This document shows, one piece after another, positions 1 through 6,612 of a stretch of DNA of 11,380 nucleotides. The translations under genes and the position numbers were made by a program. Source of the stretch: Marinosulfonomonas sp. (GTDB taxonomy: Bacteria; Pseudomonadota; Alphaproteobacteria; Rhodobacterales; Rhodobacteraceae); NCBI GenBank assembly GCA_026989405.1, contig JALSJL010000406.1, forward strand, positions 1-11,380, written 5' to 3'. Numbering within the stretch: position 1 is the first letter of the stretch; each line of letters opens with the position of its first letter. The notes beneath the pieces are model-generated. The model did not search any database. It had not been told where the DNA came from and saw only the letters and a list, made by a program, of their open reading frames with translations.

Positions 1-16
1 AAAACCCTTCCGTCAT
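1..16 (-). CDS. Start of a gene running off the left edge (partial, unidentified)
   Basis: Reading the minus strand toward the left edge, a nearly ideal Shine-Dalgarno sequence, GGAGGTGA (positions 27-20), is followed by two ATG codons in tandem (19-17 and 16-14). The second ATG has the better spacing (about 6 bases after GGAGG) and is used here. Only MTEGF can be read before the window ends, so no function can be proposed. It lies 90 bases downstream of the ThDP enzyme gene on the same strand and could be read from that transcript or from its own promoter; I see no convincing -35/-10 pair in the gap. The call rests only on the ribosome binding site plus start codon. Confidence 0.45.
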
Positions 17-91
17 CATTCACCTCCGGCTCGTTTTCCCGCAGTGAACCAGACAGATATCGAAAAATCAAAAGGTTGATTAGGTTTTAAC

Positions 92-111
92 CCTAGGGCC
101 AGGACCCTAGG
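92..111 (-). terminator. Hairpin overlapping the stop codon of the ThDP enzyme gene
   Basis: On the minus strand CCTAGGG, loop TCCTGG, then CCCTAGG makes a perfect 7-bp stem with a 6-base loop. The TAG stop codon of the ThDP enzyme gene (109-107) lies in the 5' arm. The hairpin is followed by GTTAAAACC rather than a run of T, so it is not a textbook intrinsic terminator. It may slow 3' exonucleases or be a weak terminator of the trkH operon. Confidence 0.35.
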
Positions 112-1702
112 ACACCGTCGGGTCGGCAGCCACATGCACCAGCGTCGGGCCGGTCCGTTCAAGCGCGCGCAAAAGAGCGGTGGAAAAGGCCGCGGGATCG
201 TCGCATTTTTCGTAGGCGATATCATAGCTTGCCGCCAACAGCCCAAAATCCGGATTTCGGGCGATCACCGCGTTTGGCTTGATCTGCGACCTCACCATGC
301 AGTCTTCTATCTCTTTCAGTTTTCCGTTGTCCCACAGCACGATGACCATCGGCAGCGACAACTCTGCGACGACGCCGAGTTCCTGAATGGTATATTGGAA
401 TCCATAGTCCCCGGCGACCGCCACGACAGGCCGGCCACCAGACGCCATGCAGCCGCCAATGGCCGCAGGCAGGGCGTATCCCAAAGTGCCAAACCCAAAC
501 GGGTGATGCCACAGCCCCGGTTCGGACATCGGGTAGATTTCCTTGGCGACATAGGCAAACTGCGTCATGTCCGAATAGATCTGGATATCGTCCGGCAATG
601 TCTGCCGCATCGCGTCGACAAAAGGCGCTATTGCGGGCCGTTCCGCCAATGTCTGCGACCGGAATGCCGCACGCGCCGCCTGCAGGTCGGCCGCTGTCCA
701 TCTCGGGTTGTGCTTTTGCAAAAGCTTGTTCAAGGCCGGCAAGGCATGTTCGGCGCGCGCCTCGATCCGGATGTCGGCATTGTGAATATCATCCAGAACA
801 GCACGGTCGAGATCAATACGTGCAAGCGTTGCCCTGTGTCCAAGCTCCGCGCGCCAAAGGTCAACCTCGGCCAACTCGCTGCCGACCACAACAACGACAT
901 CGGCCTGTTCCAATATCTCCTGGCTGCCGGGTCGCGCAAGGGTCGCCCCAAGGTTCAGGGGATAGGCGGTATCGACCACGCCGCGCCCGGCGTAGGTTGT
1001 AAAGGCCGCCGCACCGCTCAGTGCGAGCGCTTCGCGCGCGGCCGCTGAGGCGTTTCTTGCCCCGCCCCCGAAAATGAACACAGGGCGGTCGGCGTGATTG
1101 ATGATCGAGGCCAGTTCGCCGATTGCATCCTGTTGTGGCGCTGCGGCCTGCACGGCCCCGGCCGCCCACGGTTGTGTCTTTCCGTCATCCCAGCCCGGAC
1201 CGGCCAGGACATCGATCGGGATGGTGATGTGTTTGGGGCGTGGCCTGCGCGCCTCGAACTCGCCAAAAGCCCGGTCAAGCAGCGCACGTGCATGACAAGC
1301 ATCGCGGGCCATTTCCGACCAGTCGCAAACCGCTTCGCCCGCCCCTGTCTGGTCGCGCATCTGATGCAACTGGCCTGGCATGGCGCTGTCTGGCGGAAGG
1401 CAAGATGAGATCACCAGCAGCGGAACACTGTCGGTCCAGGCCTGCCCCATCGGGGTCATGATATTCGTGACGCCGGGGCCGGTTATCACGAAAGCGACGC
1501 AGGGTTTGCCCGACGCCCGGGCATAGCCGTCGGCCATGAACCCGGCCCCCTGCTCATGGCGCGCCAGAACATGCTCGATCCCGGCAGCCTCGATGCCCCG
1601 GTAAAGCTCGATGTTGTGGACACCCGGAATGCCAAAAACCACGTCAACGCCGTGTTGTTTCAGATACCGCGCTATCGCGGCCCCAAGTGAGATATCAGAC
1701 AT
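107..1702 (-). CDS. ThDP-dependent decarboxylase, acetolactate synthase / AruI-like family
   Basis: A 531-residue thiamine-diphosphate enzyme with the usual three-domain layout: N-terminal pyrimidine-binding domain (about 1-165), central domain (about 190-330) and C-terminal pyrophosphate-binding domain (about 360-525). The catalytic glutamate is E50 in ARHEQGAGFMADGYAR. The Mg/ThDP site is GDYG at 431-434 with DN at 458-459, where the family motif normally ends in NN. FGIPGVHNIELYRG and the whole N-terminus resemble proteins annotated as 5-guanidino-2-oxopentanoate decarboxylase (AruI), which acts in the arginine transaminase route. No AruH aminotransferase is visible nearby, so the substrate is inferred only; another 2-oxoacid decarboxylase or an acetolactate synthase homologue is possible. 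The ATG at 1702-1700 overlaps the trkH stop (TGATG) and follows the strong SD GGAGGGG, which suggests translational coupling. A TTG codon directly before it would add one residue but is the less likely start. Confidence 0.85.
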   Translation of the reverse strand: MSDISLGAAIARYLKQHGVDVVFGIPGVHNIELYRGIEAAGIEHVLARHEQGAGFMADGYARASGKPCVAFVITGPGVTNIMTPMGQAWTDSVPLLVISSCLPPDSAMPGQLHQMRDQTGAGEAVCDWSEMARDACHARALLDRAFGEFEARRPRPKHITIPIDVLAGPGWDDGKTQPWAAGAVQAAAPQQDAIGELASIINHADRPVFIFGGGARNASAAAREALALSGAAAFTTYAGRGVVDTAYPLNLGATLARPGSQEILEQADVVVVVGSELAEVDLWRAELGHRATLARIDLDRAVLDDIHNADIRIEARAEHALPALNKLLQKHNPRWTAADLQAARAAFRSQTLAERPAIAPFVDAMRQTLPDDIQIYSDMTQFAYVAKEIYPMSEPGLWHHPFGFGTLGYALPAAIGGCMASGGRPVVAVAGDYGFQYTIQELGVVAELSLPMVIVLWDNGKLKEIEDCMVRSQIKPNAVIARNPDFGLLAASYDIAYEKCDDPAAFSTALLRALERTGPTLVHVAADPTVS

Positions 1703-3150
1703 CAACCCCTCCAGAACCCGCGCGTGAACAGAACATAAACCGTCAGCAACTCAAGCCGCCCGATCAGCATCGCGGCCACCAGTATCCATTTCGCCGTGTC
1801 ATTGAGCGGCGCAAAGTTGCCAGCCGGTCCGATGATCGGCCCCAGGCCCGGACCGATATTGGCAATCGCGGTGGCCGCCCCCGAAACAGAAGTGATGAAA
1901 TCCAGCCCCGTCAGCGCCAGCAACACCGCAATCACGCCAAGTGACACGATGAACAGCACGAAAAAGGCCATGACTGACGACAAGACACCATCGCCCACCC
2001 GGCGCCCGCCATAGCGCACGAAAAACACGCCGTGCGGTGAGTGAATGCGCCGGATCTGCGCCCGGATTGCAGAAAACAGCAATTGATACCGGAAAACCTT
2101 GATCGAACAGGCAGTTGACCCCGCACACCCGCCGACAAGGCCCATGAAAAAGAACGTGGCAACCGGAAATGCCCCCCATGACCCATAGTCTTCGCTGGCA
2201 AAACCCGTCCCGGTCAGGATCGACACGACGTTGAACAGGGCCTGGCGAAACGACTGTTCGAGCGAACCGGGCGAAAAGGCAATCTGCCACAAGGCGATGA
2301 CCATGACGAAGACCGCAGCGGTTGCCAGGAACACCCGGATCTGGATGTCCTGAAGCAACGGGCGCGCCGACCCCGCCAACAATTGCACGTAGCGCACGAA
2401 CGGCAAGGCCGCCGCCAGCATGAACAACGAGGCTACATATTCGGTCGCCGGCGGAAACTCGGCAAAAGAATGGTCGTAGTTGGCCATCCCGCCGGTTGCG
2501 AGGGTTGTCATCGCGTGGGTAACGGCATCAAACGGCTCCAGCCCGATCACCAGGTAAGACAGCGCGCAGGCCACCGTCAGTCCAAAGTATGCCACCGAAA
2601 TCTGAGACGCGATCTCGGCCGCCCGCGGCAGGATCTTTCCGAATGTATCGAAGGCTTCGGTCCGAAAGACCTGCATGCCCCCAACGCGCAGTTCAGGCAG
2701 AAAGACCATCGCCACGATGATGATCCCGATACCTCCGAACCACTGCATCATGCCGCGCCAGAACAACAGCCCGCGCGGCAGGTGCTCCAGCCCCTCGAAG
2801 ACAGTCGAGCCGGTAGTGGTCAGGGCAGATGTCGCCTCGAATATCGCATCGACCATGCTGGATTGCGTCGCGCCAAATAGGAACGGTAGCGCGCCGAAAA
2901 ACGGAAGTGCAAGCCAGACGCCCGCCGTCAGCAGGAACGTCTGCTGGATGGACAGGTGGTCGCGCAGGCCGTTTGCGCAAGCCAACGCGATCGACCCGCC
3001 GATGACCATTGTGACAATCGCCGATTCAAGAAATGCCGGCCAATGGCCCGTTCCCGAAGCATAGTCGATCAGCAATGGAAAGAACATCGTCGCGCCCAGG
3101 GCGGCAACGAGCATGCCGATTACATATCCTACAGGGCGCAGGTCAAACAT
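1702..3150 (-). CDS. trkH: TrkH family potassium uptake protein
   Basis: A 482-residue integral membrane protein of the Trk/Ktr/HKT superfamily, the K+-conducting subunit that normally works with the cytosolic NAD-binding regulator TrkA (not in this window). The four pore-loop segments that build the selectivity filter can be read in order: TTTGST (111-116), TLATGGM (216-222), LTGTGF (312-317) and NIGPGLG (431-437). Other family hallmarks are WFGGIGIIIVAM (137-148) and the GGCAGSTACSIKVFR stretch (340-354) after the third filter. Length matches bacterial TrkH (about 480). The N-terminus MFDLRPVGYVIGMLVAALG begins directly with the first membrane helix, which supports the start. No clear Shine-Dalgarno precedes the ATG, and a perfect TTGACA box lies only about 32 bases upstream (see the promoter entry). 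The gene overlaps the following ThDP enzyme gene by one base. Confidence 0.95.
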   Translation of the reverse strand: MFDLRPVGYVIGMLVAALGATMFFPLLIDYASGTGHWPAFLESAIVTMVIGGSIALACANGLRDHLSIQQTFLLTAGVWLALPFFGALPFLFGATQSSMVDAIFEATSALTTTGSTVFEGLEHLPRGLLFWRGMMQWFGGIGIIIVAMVFLPELRVGGMQVFRTEAFDTFGKILPRAAEIASQISVAYFGLTVACALSYLVIGLEPFDAVTHAMTTLATGGMANYDHSFAEFPPATEYVASLFMLAAALPFVRYVQLLAGSARPLLQDIQIRVFLATAAVFVMVIALWQIAFSPGSLEQSFRQALFNVVSILTGTGFASEDYGSWGAFPVATFFFMGLVGGCAGSTACSIKVFRYQLLFSAIRAQIRRIHSPHGVFFVRYGGRRVGDGVLSSVMAFFVLFIVSLGVIAVLLALTGLDFITSVSGAATAIANIGPGLGPIIGPAGNFAPLNDTAKWILVAAMLIGRLELLTVYVLFTRGFWRG

Positions 3151-3158
3151 GGGCGCAA

Positions 3159-3187
3159 GGCTTGGCGAGGACTGTGCAAAGTGTCAA
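3159..3187 (-). promoter_or_regulatory. Possible trkH promoter (perfect -35 box, poor -10)
   Basis: In the 106-base folE2-trkH gap the minus strand carries TTGACA (3187-3182), a perfect sigma70 -35 hexamer. At a 17-base spacing the -10 position reads CAAGCC, which is poor. If this is a promoter, transcription would begin within a few bases of the trkH ATG (3150), giving a leaderless or near-leaderless mRNA; that fits the lack of a Shine-Dalgarno. The match may also be chance. The rest of the gap holds a GC-only hairpin (3231-3243, CGGCGCGGCGCCG) just after the folE2 stop, without a T-run. Confidence 0.3.
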
Positions 3188-3256
3188 GCCGTGCTGTGCC
3201 ATGTGCCTCGGCCGCATGACCTGCCCCATCCGGCGCCGCGCCGACCACGGCAGCCG

Positions 3257-4360
3257 TCAGCCGGTATGGAATAACGTGTTGAACAGCTTGGGATCCAGGC
3301 TTTCGTTGGCGAAGGTGTCACCCTCGATCAGGATCGACACCGCATCATGGCTGTGCAGGCTTTCCTGATGGCTGGCAATGATGCGGAAATCGCCGATGCG
3401 CTCATCGTTTTGCAAGGCTTCCGAAAACAGTCGCGCCGCGTCTTCGACGAAGATCGGGTTGGCGGCGTTGAGCTCGGCAAAGGCCTGCTCGTCTTCGCGC
3501 TTGACCATCACTTGCGTTTCCGTTGGCACCGCCTGGCGGCAATGGTCGATCAGGTCTTCGAACCAGAGGCATGGGCCGTCGCAGGCCATTTCAACCGACA
3601 CGCGCGCCACCGAGCGTTGCGAGTGCGGCGTTGCAAGCTGGCCGCGTTGCTGGCGGGCATGTTCGGAAAGCTCCAGTGAACAGGGGCACGTCGAGGAATA
3701 GACGTAATCCAGGTGGATGATCTTCTTGCGCACGCCCCCCGTTTCCACCAGTTCCAGCGCGATATCGTAATATTGAAACCCCGAGAGGCCAGAGCGCAGG
3801 CTATCAACCCGCACCGGGAAAGAAAAGCGCATCTGGATACGGGCATCAAAACTCTCCAGATCGCTCTTGTATGCATCAAGAGCGGACTCTATCACATCGA
3901 AACTGAAGGTTTTTTCGGCATAGCGATAAAACGACCGCATGATCCGCGACATGTTGATACCCTTTTTGCCGGCGTCCAGGCTGACTGTGCCGGTCACCGA
4001 GGTTTCCAGCGTCAGATCGCCGCCGTCGCGGGTATGAAAATTGATCGGCAGCCGGAAATTGGAAATGCCCACATGCTCGATATGGCGCTTTGCGCCCTTG
4101 ATCAGGCTTTCGGGGCCATTTTGCAGATCGGGCAGCGAGGCGCGGTAGGCTTCATCCACCTCGAATTCTTCCGGATAGGCGCGTATCAGGGCGGGGTAGT
4201 TCCCCAGTTCATGACCCGGCAAAAGACGCGAGATCGCCGGATGCAGATCGGCAATCTCGGTCGGGGTCGCGCTGGCGGCCCATTCCTTCAGGGTTTTCAG
4301 CGCCACTTCCGCCTCGTTGCGCTCTGGTGCCTTGTCGGCCTTGCCGGACTGGATGTTCAT
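3257..4360 (-). CDS. folE2: GTP cyclohydrolase IB (FolE2)
   Basis: A 367-residue GTP cyclohydrolase of the COG1469/FolE2 type, which converts GTP to 7,8-dihydroneopterin triphosphate, the first step of tetrahydrofolate synthesis (and of queuosine-type pathways). It is unrelated in active-site metal use to the zinc-dependent FolE (type IA). Hallmarks visible are HVGISNFRLPI (96-106), STCPCS (223-228) with the conserved metal/active-site cysteine region, HSQRS (246-250), and the long conserved run QVMVKREDEQAFAELNAANP (283-302) leading into FVEDAAR. About 90 residues precede the catalytic core, so it is longer than the 257-304 residues of the best-studied enzymes; I recall this extension as common in proteobacterial versions. 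The start is supported by GGGGGAG a few bases upstream of the ATG. Neighbours metZ and trkH have no obvious folate link, although methionine synthesis and folate meet in one-carbon metabolism. Confidence 0.95.
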   Translation of the reverse strand: MNIQSGKADKAPERNEAEVALKTLKEWAASATPTEIADLHPAISRLLPGHELGNYPALIRAYPEEFEVDEAYRASLPDLQNGPESLIKGAKRHIEHVGISNFRLPINFHTRDGGDLTLETSVTGTVSLDAGKKGINMSRIMRSFYRYAEKTFSFDVIESALDAYKSDLESFDARIQMRFSFPVRVDSLRSGLSGFQYYDIALELVETGGVRKKIIHLDYVYSSTCPCSLELSEHARQQRGQLATPHSQRSVARVSVEMACDGPCLWFEDLIDHCRQAVPTETQVMVKREDEQAFAELNAANPIFVEDAARLFSEALQNDERIGDFRIIASHQESLHSHDAVSILIEGDTFANESLDPKLFNTLFHTG

Positions 4361-4380
4361 CGGGACTCCCCCATTTCTGT

Positions 4381-4412
4381 TCGCAACGCCAACTTAAACG
4401 CAGCGCCCTGCA
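4381..4412 (-). promoter_or_regulatory. Weak candidate folE2 promoter
   Basis: In the 92-base metZ-folE2 gap the minus strand has TTGGCA, then about 17 bases, then TAAGTT, a loose match to -35/-10 elements. The positions are approximate. No Zur-like palindrome is seen, although folE2 is under zinc control in some bacteria. The gene may equally be read through from metZ. Confidence 0.2.
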
Positions 4413-4452
4413 ATGCCAAACCCGCGTTGTGCTATTTTGGGCCGTCCGGCGC

Positions 4453-5634
4453 TCATGCCGCAGCAAGCGCCTGCAGAAGATCATCGATCAGGTCATCCTT
4501 GTCTTCCAGTCCGAACGACACCCGCACCAATCCCGGTGTGATCCCGAGCACATCTTTCTGATCATCCGGCAGGCGCTGGTGCGTGGTGGTCGCGGGATGG
4601 GTGATGATACTTTTTGCGTCGGCAAAATTATTAGATATGACAAATACTTGCAATGCATTCATAAAGCGAAATGCCGCCTCTTTTCCACCCCTGACATCAA
4701 GCGAAAGCACAGTGCCGCCGGCGTCCATCTGGGCGCGGGCCAGTTCGTGTTGCGGGTGGCTGGGGTGGTGAGGATACAAGAGCTGGCGCAGCTTTGGATG
4801 CCCGGCCAACGCATCGGCCGCGGACTGGGCTGTGTCGGTCTGTGCCCGCACCCGAAGGTCGAGCGTTTCGAGCGACTTCAGCATCACCCACGCGTTGAAC
4901 GGGCTCATGGCGCCGCCGGTGTGCTTGGTGTAGGGCTCGATCTTGCCGCGGATCAGATCGCGACGGCCCAACACGACCCCACCAAGACAACGGCCTTGCC
5001 CGTCGACATGCTTGGTCGTTGAATAGACAACCAGATCGGCGCCGCTCTCCAGCGCGTAGGAATAAATCGGGGTCGCAAATGCGTTGTCCACGATCACCAA
5101 CGCCCCGACCTCATGCGCCAGATCGCAAACCGCTTTCAGGTCGATAATCTCCAGGGTCGGGTTGGAAATCGACTCGAGGAAAACCGCCGAAGTATCCGGC
5201 CTGATTGCCTTTTTCCATTCTTCATCATCGCGCCCGTCGATCAGGGTCACCTCAACTCCGAAGCGCGCCAGAACGTCTTCGAGCACATAAAGGCACGATC
5301 CGAACAGGGCGCGCGACGACACCACATGATCACCGGCTTTCAGAACGGACATCAACGCCGCGTTGACCGCCGCCATGCCGGATGCGGTGGCAAAAGCGTC
5401 TTCGGCCCCTTCAAGCGCCGCAATGCGTTCTTCGAACATGCGCACTGTCGGGTTGCCGTAACGGGCATAGATGAACTCATCCTCGCCGGCCTGCCGAAAC
5501 CGCGCCTCGGCAGCTTCTGCGCTGTCATAGACGAACCCCTGCGTCAGAAAGATCGCCTCGCTCACCTCGCCATACTGGCTGCGCCTTGTGCCGGCATGCA
5601 CCAGCTTGGTGCGTGTCTTCCAACCCTTGTCCAT
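4453..5634 (-). CDS. metZ: O-succinylhomoserine sulfhydrylase (MetZ)
   Basis: A 393-residue PLP enzyme of the Cys/Met metabolism family, which makes homocysteine directly from O-succinylhomoserine and sulfide in methionine biosynthesis. Visible features are YARYGNPT (56-63, phosphate/PLP-contacting loop), the PLP aspartate D183 in VDNAFATP, the Schiff-base lysine K208 in YSTTKHVDGQGR, GGAMSPFNAW (240-249), and the C-terminal HPATTTHQRL plus GITPGLVRVSFGLED (364-378). The reading frame is open 80 codons further upstream, but the ATG at 5634 is the right start: it follows AGGGAGG (5647-5641) with 6 bases of spacing, alignment with MetZ starts here, and the upstream stretch is a riboswitch leader. 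Expression is predicted to be repressed by S-adenosylmethionine through that leader. A patch near the C-terminus (4609-4659) uses an unusual run of A/T-ending codons. Cystathionine gamma-synthase/lyase are alternatives within the fold, but the MetZ-specific wording is strong. Confidence 0.94.
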   Translation of the reverse strand: MDKGWKTRTKLVHAGTRRSQYGEVSEAIFLTQGFVYDSAEAAEARFRQAGEDEFIYARYGNPTVRMFEERIAALEGAEDAFATASGMAAVNAALMSVLKAGDHVVSSRALFGSCLYVLEDVLARFGVEVTLIDGRDDEEWKKAIRPDTSAVFLESISNPTLEIIDLKAVCDLAHEVGALVIVDNAFATPIYSYALESGADLVVYSTTKHVDGQGRCLGGVVLGRRDLIRGKIEPYTKHTGGAMSPFNAWVMLKSLETLDLRVRAQTDTAQSAADALAGHPKLRQLLYPHHPSHPQHELARAQMDAGGTVLSLDVRGGKEAAFRFMNALQVFVISNNFADAKSIITHPATTTHQRLPDDQKDVLGITPGLVRVSFGLEDKDDLIDDLLQALAAA

Positions 5635-5655
5635 CTGACGCCTCCCTTGCGCATC

Positions 5656-5687
5656 AAAAACCCCCGAACACATCAGAGTGCCGGGGG
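5656..5687 (-). terminator. Intrinsic terminator in the metZ leader (riboswitch expression platform)
   Basis: On the minus strand CCCCCG (5687-5682) pairs with CGGGGG (5666-5661), with an inner CAC/GTG helix (5680-5678 with 5671-5669) closing a TCTGAT loop. The stem is followed at once by TTTTT (5660-5656). It ends about 20 bases before the metZ start codon and downstream of the SAM-II aptamer, so it fits a transcription-attenuation platform in which SAM binding allows this hairpin to form. The 5' arm overlaps an alternative pairing with the aptamer region. Confidence 0.85.
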
Positions 5688-5702
5688 CGCGATGGTCCCT
5701 GA

Positions 5703-5757
5703 CCTCTTTAGCGGCATGTTTTACGTGGCCCGCAATCCGGAGAACAAATCGCCACGG
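5703..5757 (-). promoter_or_regulatory. SAM-II riboswitch aptamer upstream of metZ
   Basis: The minus strand reads as a SAM-II aptamer, an H-type pseudoknot that binds S-adenosylmethionine. P1 is CGTGGC (5756-5751) with GCCACG (5729-5724), a perfect 6-bp stem. The 5' strand is followed by the conserved GATTTG (5750-5745). The loop carries the conserved TTGC segment (5735-5732) before the 3' P1 strand, then the GTAAAACA linker (5724-5717) and the 3' element GCTAAAG (5712-5706), which folds back into the loop to make the pseudoknot. SAM-II is known upstream of metA, metZ/metC and related genes in Alphaproteobacteria, and here it sits 69 bases before metZ. The comparison is with the consensus as I remember it. 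Confidence 0.93.
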
Positions 5758-5764
5758 CACCCCG

Positions 5765-5793
5765 CCGATAACCCCAATGCACGGACAGGTCAA
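5765..5793 (-). promoter_or_regulatory. Promoter of the metZ leader
   Basis: The minus strand has TTGACC (5793-5788, 5 of 6 matches to the -35 consensus), exactly 17 bases of spacing, then TATCGG (5770-5765, 3 of 6 matches to the -10). A start 6-8 bases after the -10 falls at about 5759-5757, right at the 5' edge of the SAM-II aptamer, which independently supports the placement. Confidence 0.5.
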
Positions 5794-5867
5794 TATTCCA
5801 GCGCGTTTTTGGGCTTGTGGCCGACGCGAAAAAGGCCATCTTGGAGGCAGAATTTGGAGGCACACAA

Positions 5868-6575
5868 ATGACATCCCCGATAGAACTCTATTTCTGGCCC
5901 ACGCCCAATGGCAAGAAGATCTCCATCGCCCTCGAAGAACTTGGCCTGCCCTACAACGTCAATTTCGTGAACATCGGCGCAGGCGACCAGTTCAAACCCG
6001 AGTTTCTGAAGATCTCGCCAAACAACCGCATGCCCGCCATCATTGACCCGGAAGGGCCGGACCGCCAGCCGATCTCGATCTTCGAAAGCGGCGCAATTCT
6101 GCAATACCTCGCACGCAAGACCGGAAATCTCTACGGCAGGAACGAGCGAGAGCAGACCGCAGTCGAACAGTGGCTGATGTGGCAGATGGGCGGTCTGGGG
6201 CCGATGTGCGGCCAGGCCCATCATTTCATCAAATACGCCCCCAACATGGACCCGCCCCATGATCTGCCATACGCCAAGGAACGCTACAAGAACGAGGTCG
6301 CGCGGCTATACAAGGTGCTCGACAAGCAATTGTCCGAAAACGAATATGTCGCGGGCGAGTTTCTGTCGATTGCCGACATCGCGATCTGGCCATGGTCGAC
6401 AATCTGGGAAGGCCAGGGGCAAACCATGGACGACAAACCGAACATGAAACGCTGGCTCGATCTTGTCGGTGCGCGCCCTGCCGTGCAAAAGGGCGCAGCC
6501 CTTGGCGCGGATCAGACCTCAAACCTGCAGGACGACAAAAAGGCTCAGGAAATCCTGTTCAAGAAAAAGCCGTAA
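5868..6575 (+). CDS. Glutathione S-transferase family protein, YfcG/YghU-like
   Basis: A 235-residue cytosolic GST. The thioredoxin-fold N-terminal domain (about 5-85) has TPNGKK at 12-17, matching the Thr/Asn active site of the YfcG/YghU (Nu-class) group, which shows glutathione-dependent disulfide reductase activity. NNRMPAI (52-58) carries the cis-proline (P56) and FESGAI (72-77) the glutathione-gamma-glutamyl binding E-S pair. The helical C-terminal domain contains SIADIAIWPW (167-176), the N-capping box of GSTs. The frame stays open to a GTG at 5817, but the ATG at 5868 is preferred because GGAGG (5856-5860) lies 7 bases upstream and the homologous part starts just after it. A second copy of the same Shine-Dalgarno-like string, TTGGAGGCA, lies 13 bases further upstream. 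Divergent from metZ, sharing a 233-base spacer. Substrate unknown. Confidence 0.9.
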   Translation: MTSPIELYFWPTPNGKKISIALEELGLPYNVNFVNIGAGDQFKPEFLKISPNNRMPAIIDPEGPDRQPISIFESGAILQYLARKTGNLYGRNEREQTAVEQWLMWQMGGLGPMCGQAHHFIKYAPNMDPPHDLPYAKERYKNEVARLYKVLDKQLSENEYVAGEFLSIADIAIWPWSTIWEGQGQTMDDKPNMKRWLDLVGARPAVQKGAALGADQTSNLQDDKKAQEILFKKKP

Positions 6576-6612
6576 GCACTTCTTTTTCGTATAAATATCC
6601 CCGCCGGAGGCA

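Noticed and set aside
134..1048. Plus-strand open frame of 304 codons opposite the ThDP enzyme
   Set aside because: The translation is R/H/Q-rich with no family resemblance and it lies wholly inside a well-supported gene on the other strand.
3713..4561. Plus-strand open frame of 282 codons opposite folE2
   Set aside because: No domain or ribosome site; folE2 on the minus strand has clear family motifs throughout, so this is a shadow.
5113..5871. Plus-strand open frame of 252 codons opposite metZ and its leader
   Set aside because: It crosses the riboswitch region and the C-terminal half of its translation is low-complexity; it is a shadow of metZ.
5635..5874. 80-codon N-terminal extension of metZ
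   Set aside because: It covers the promoter, SAM-II aptamer and terminator; the ATG at 5634 has a strong AGGGAGG and matches the known MetZ start.
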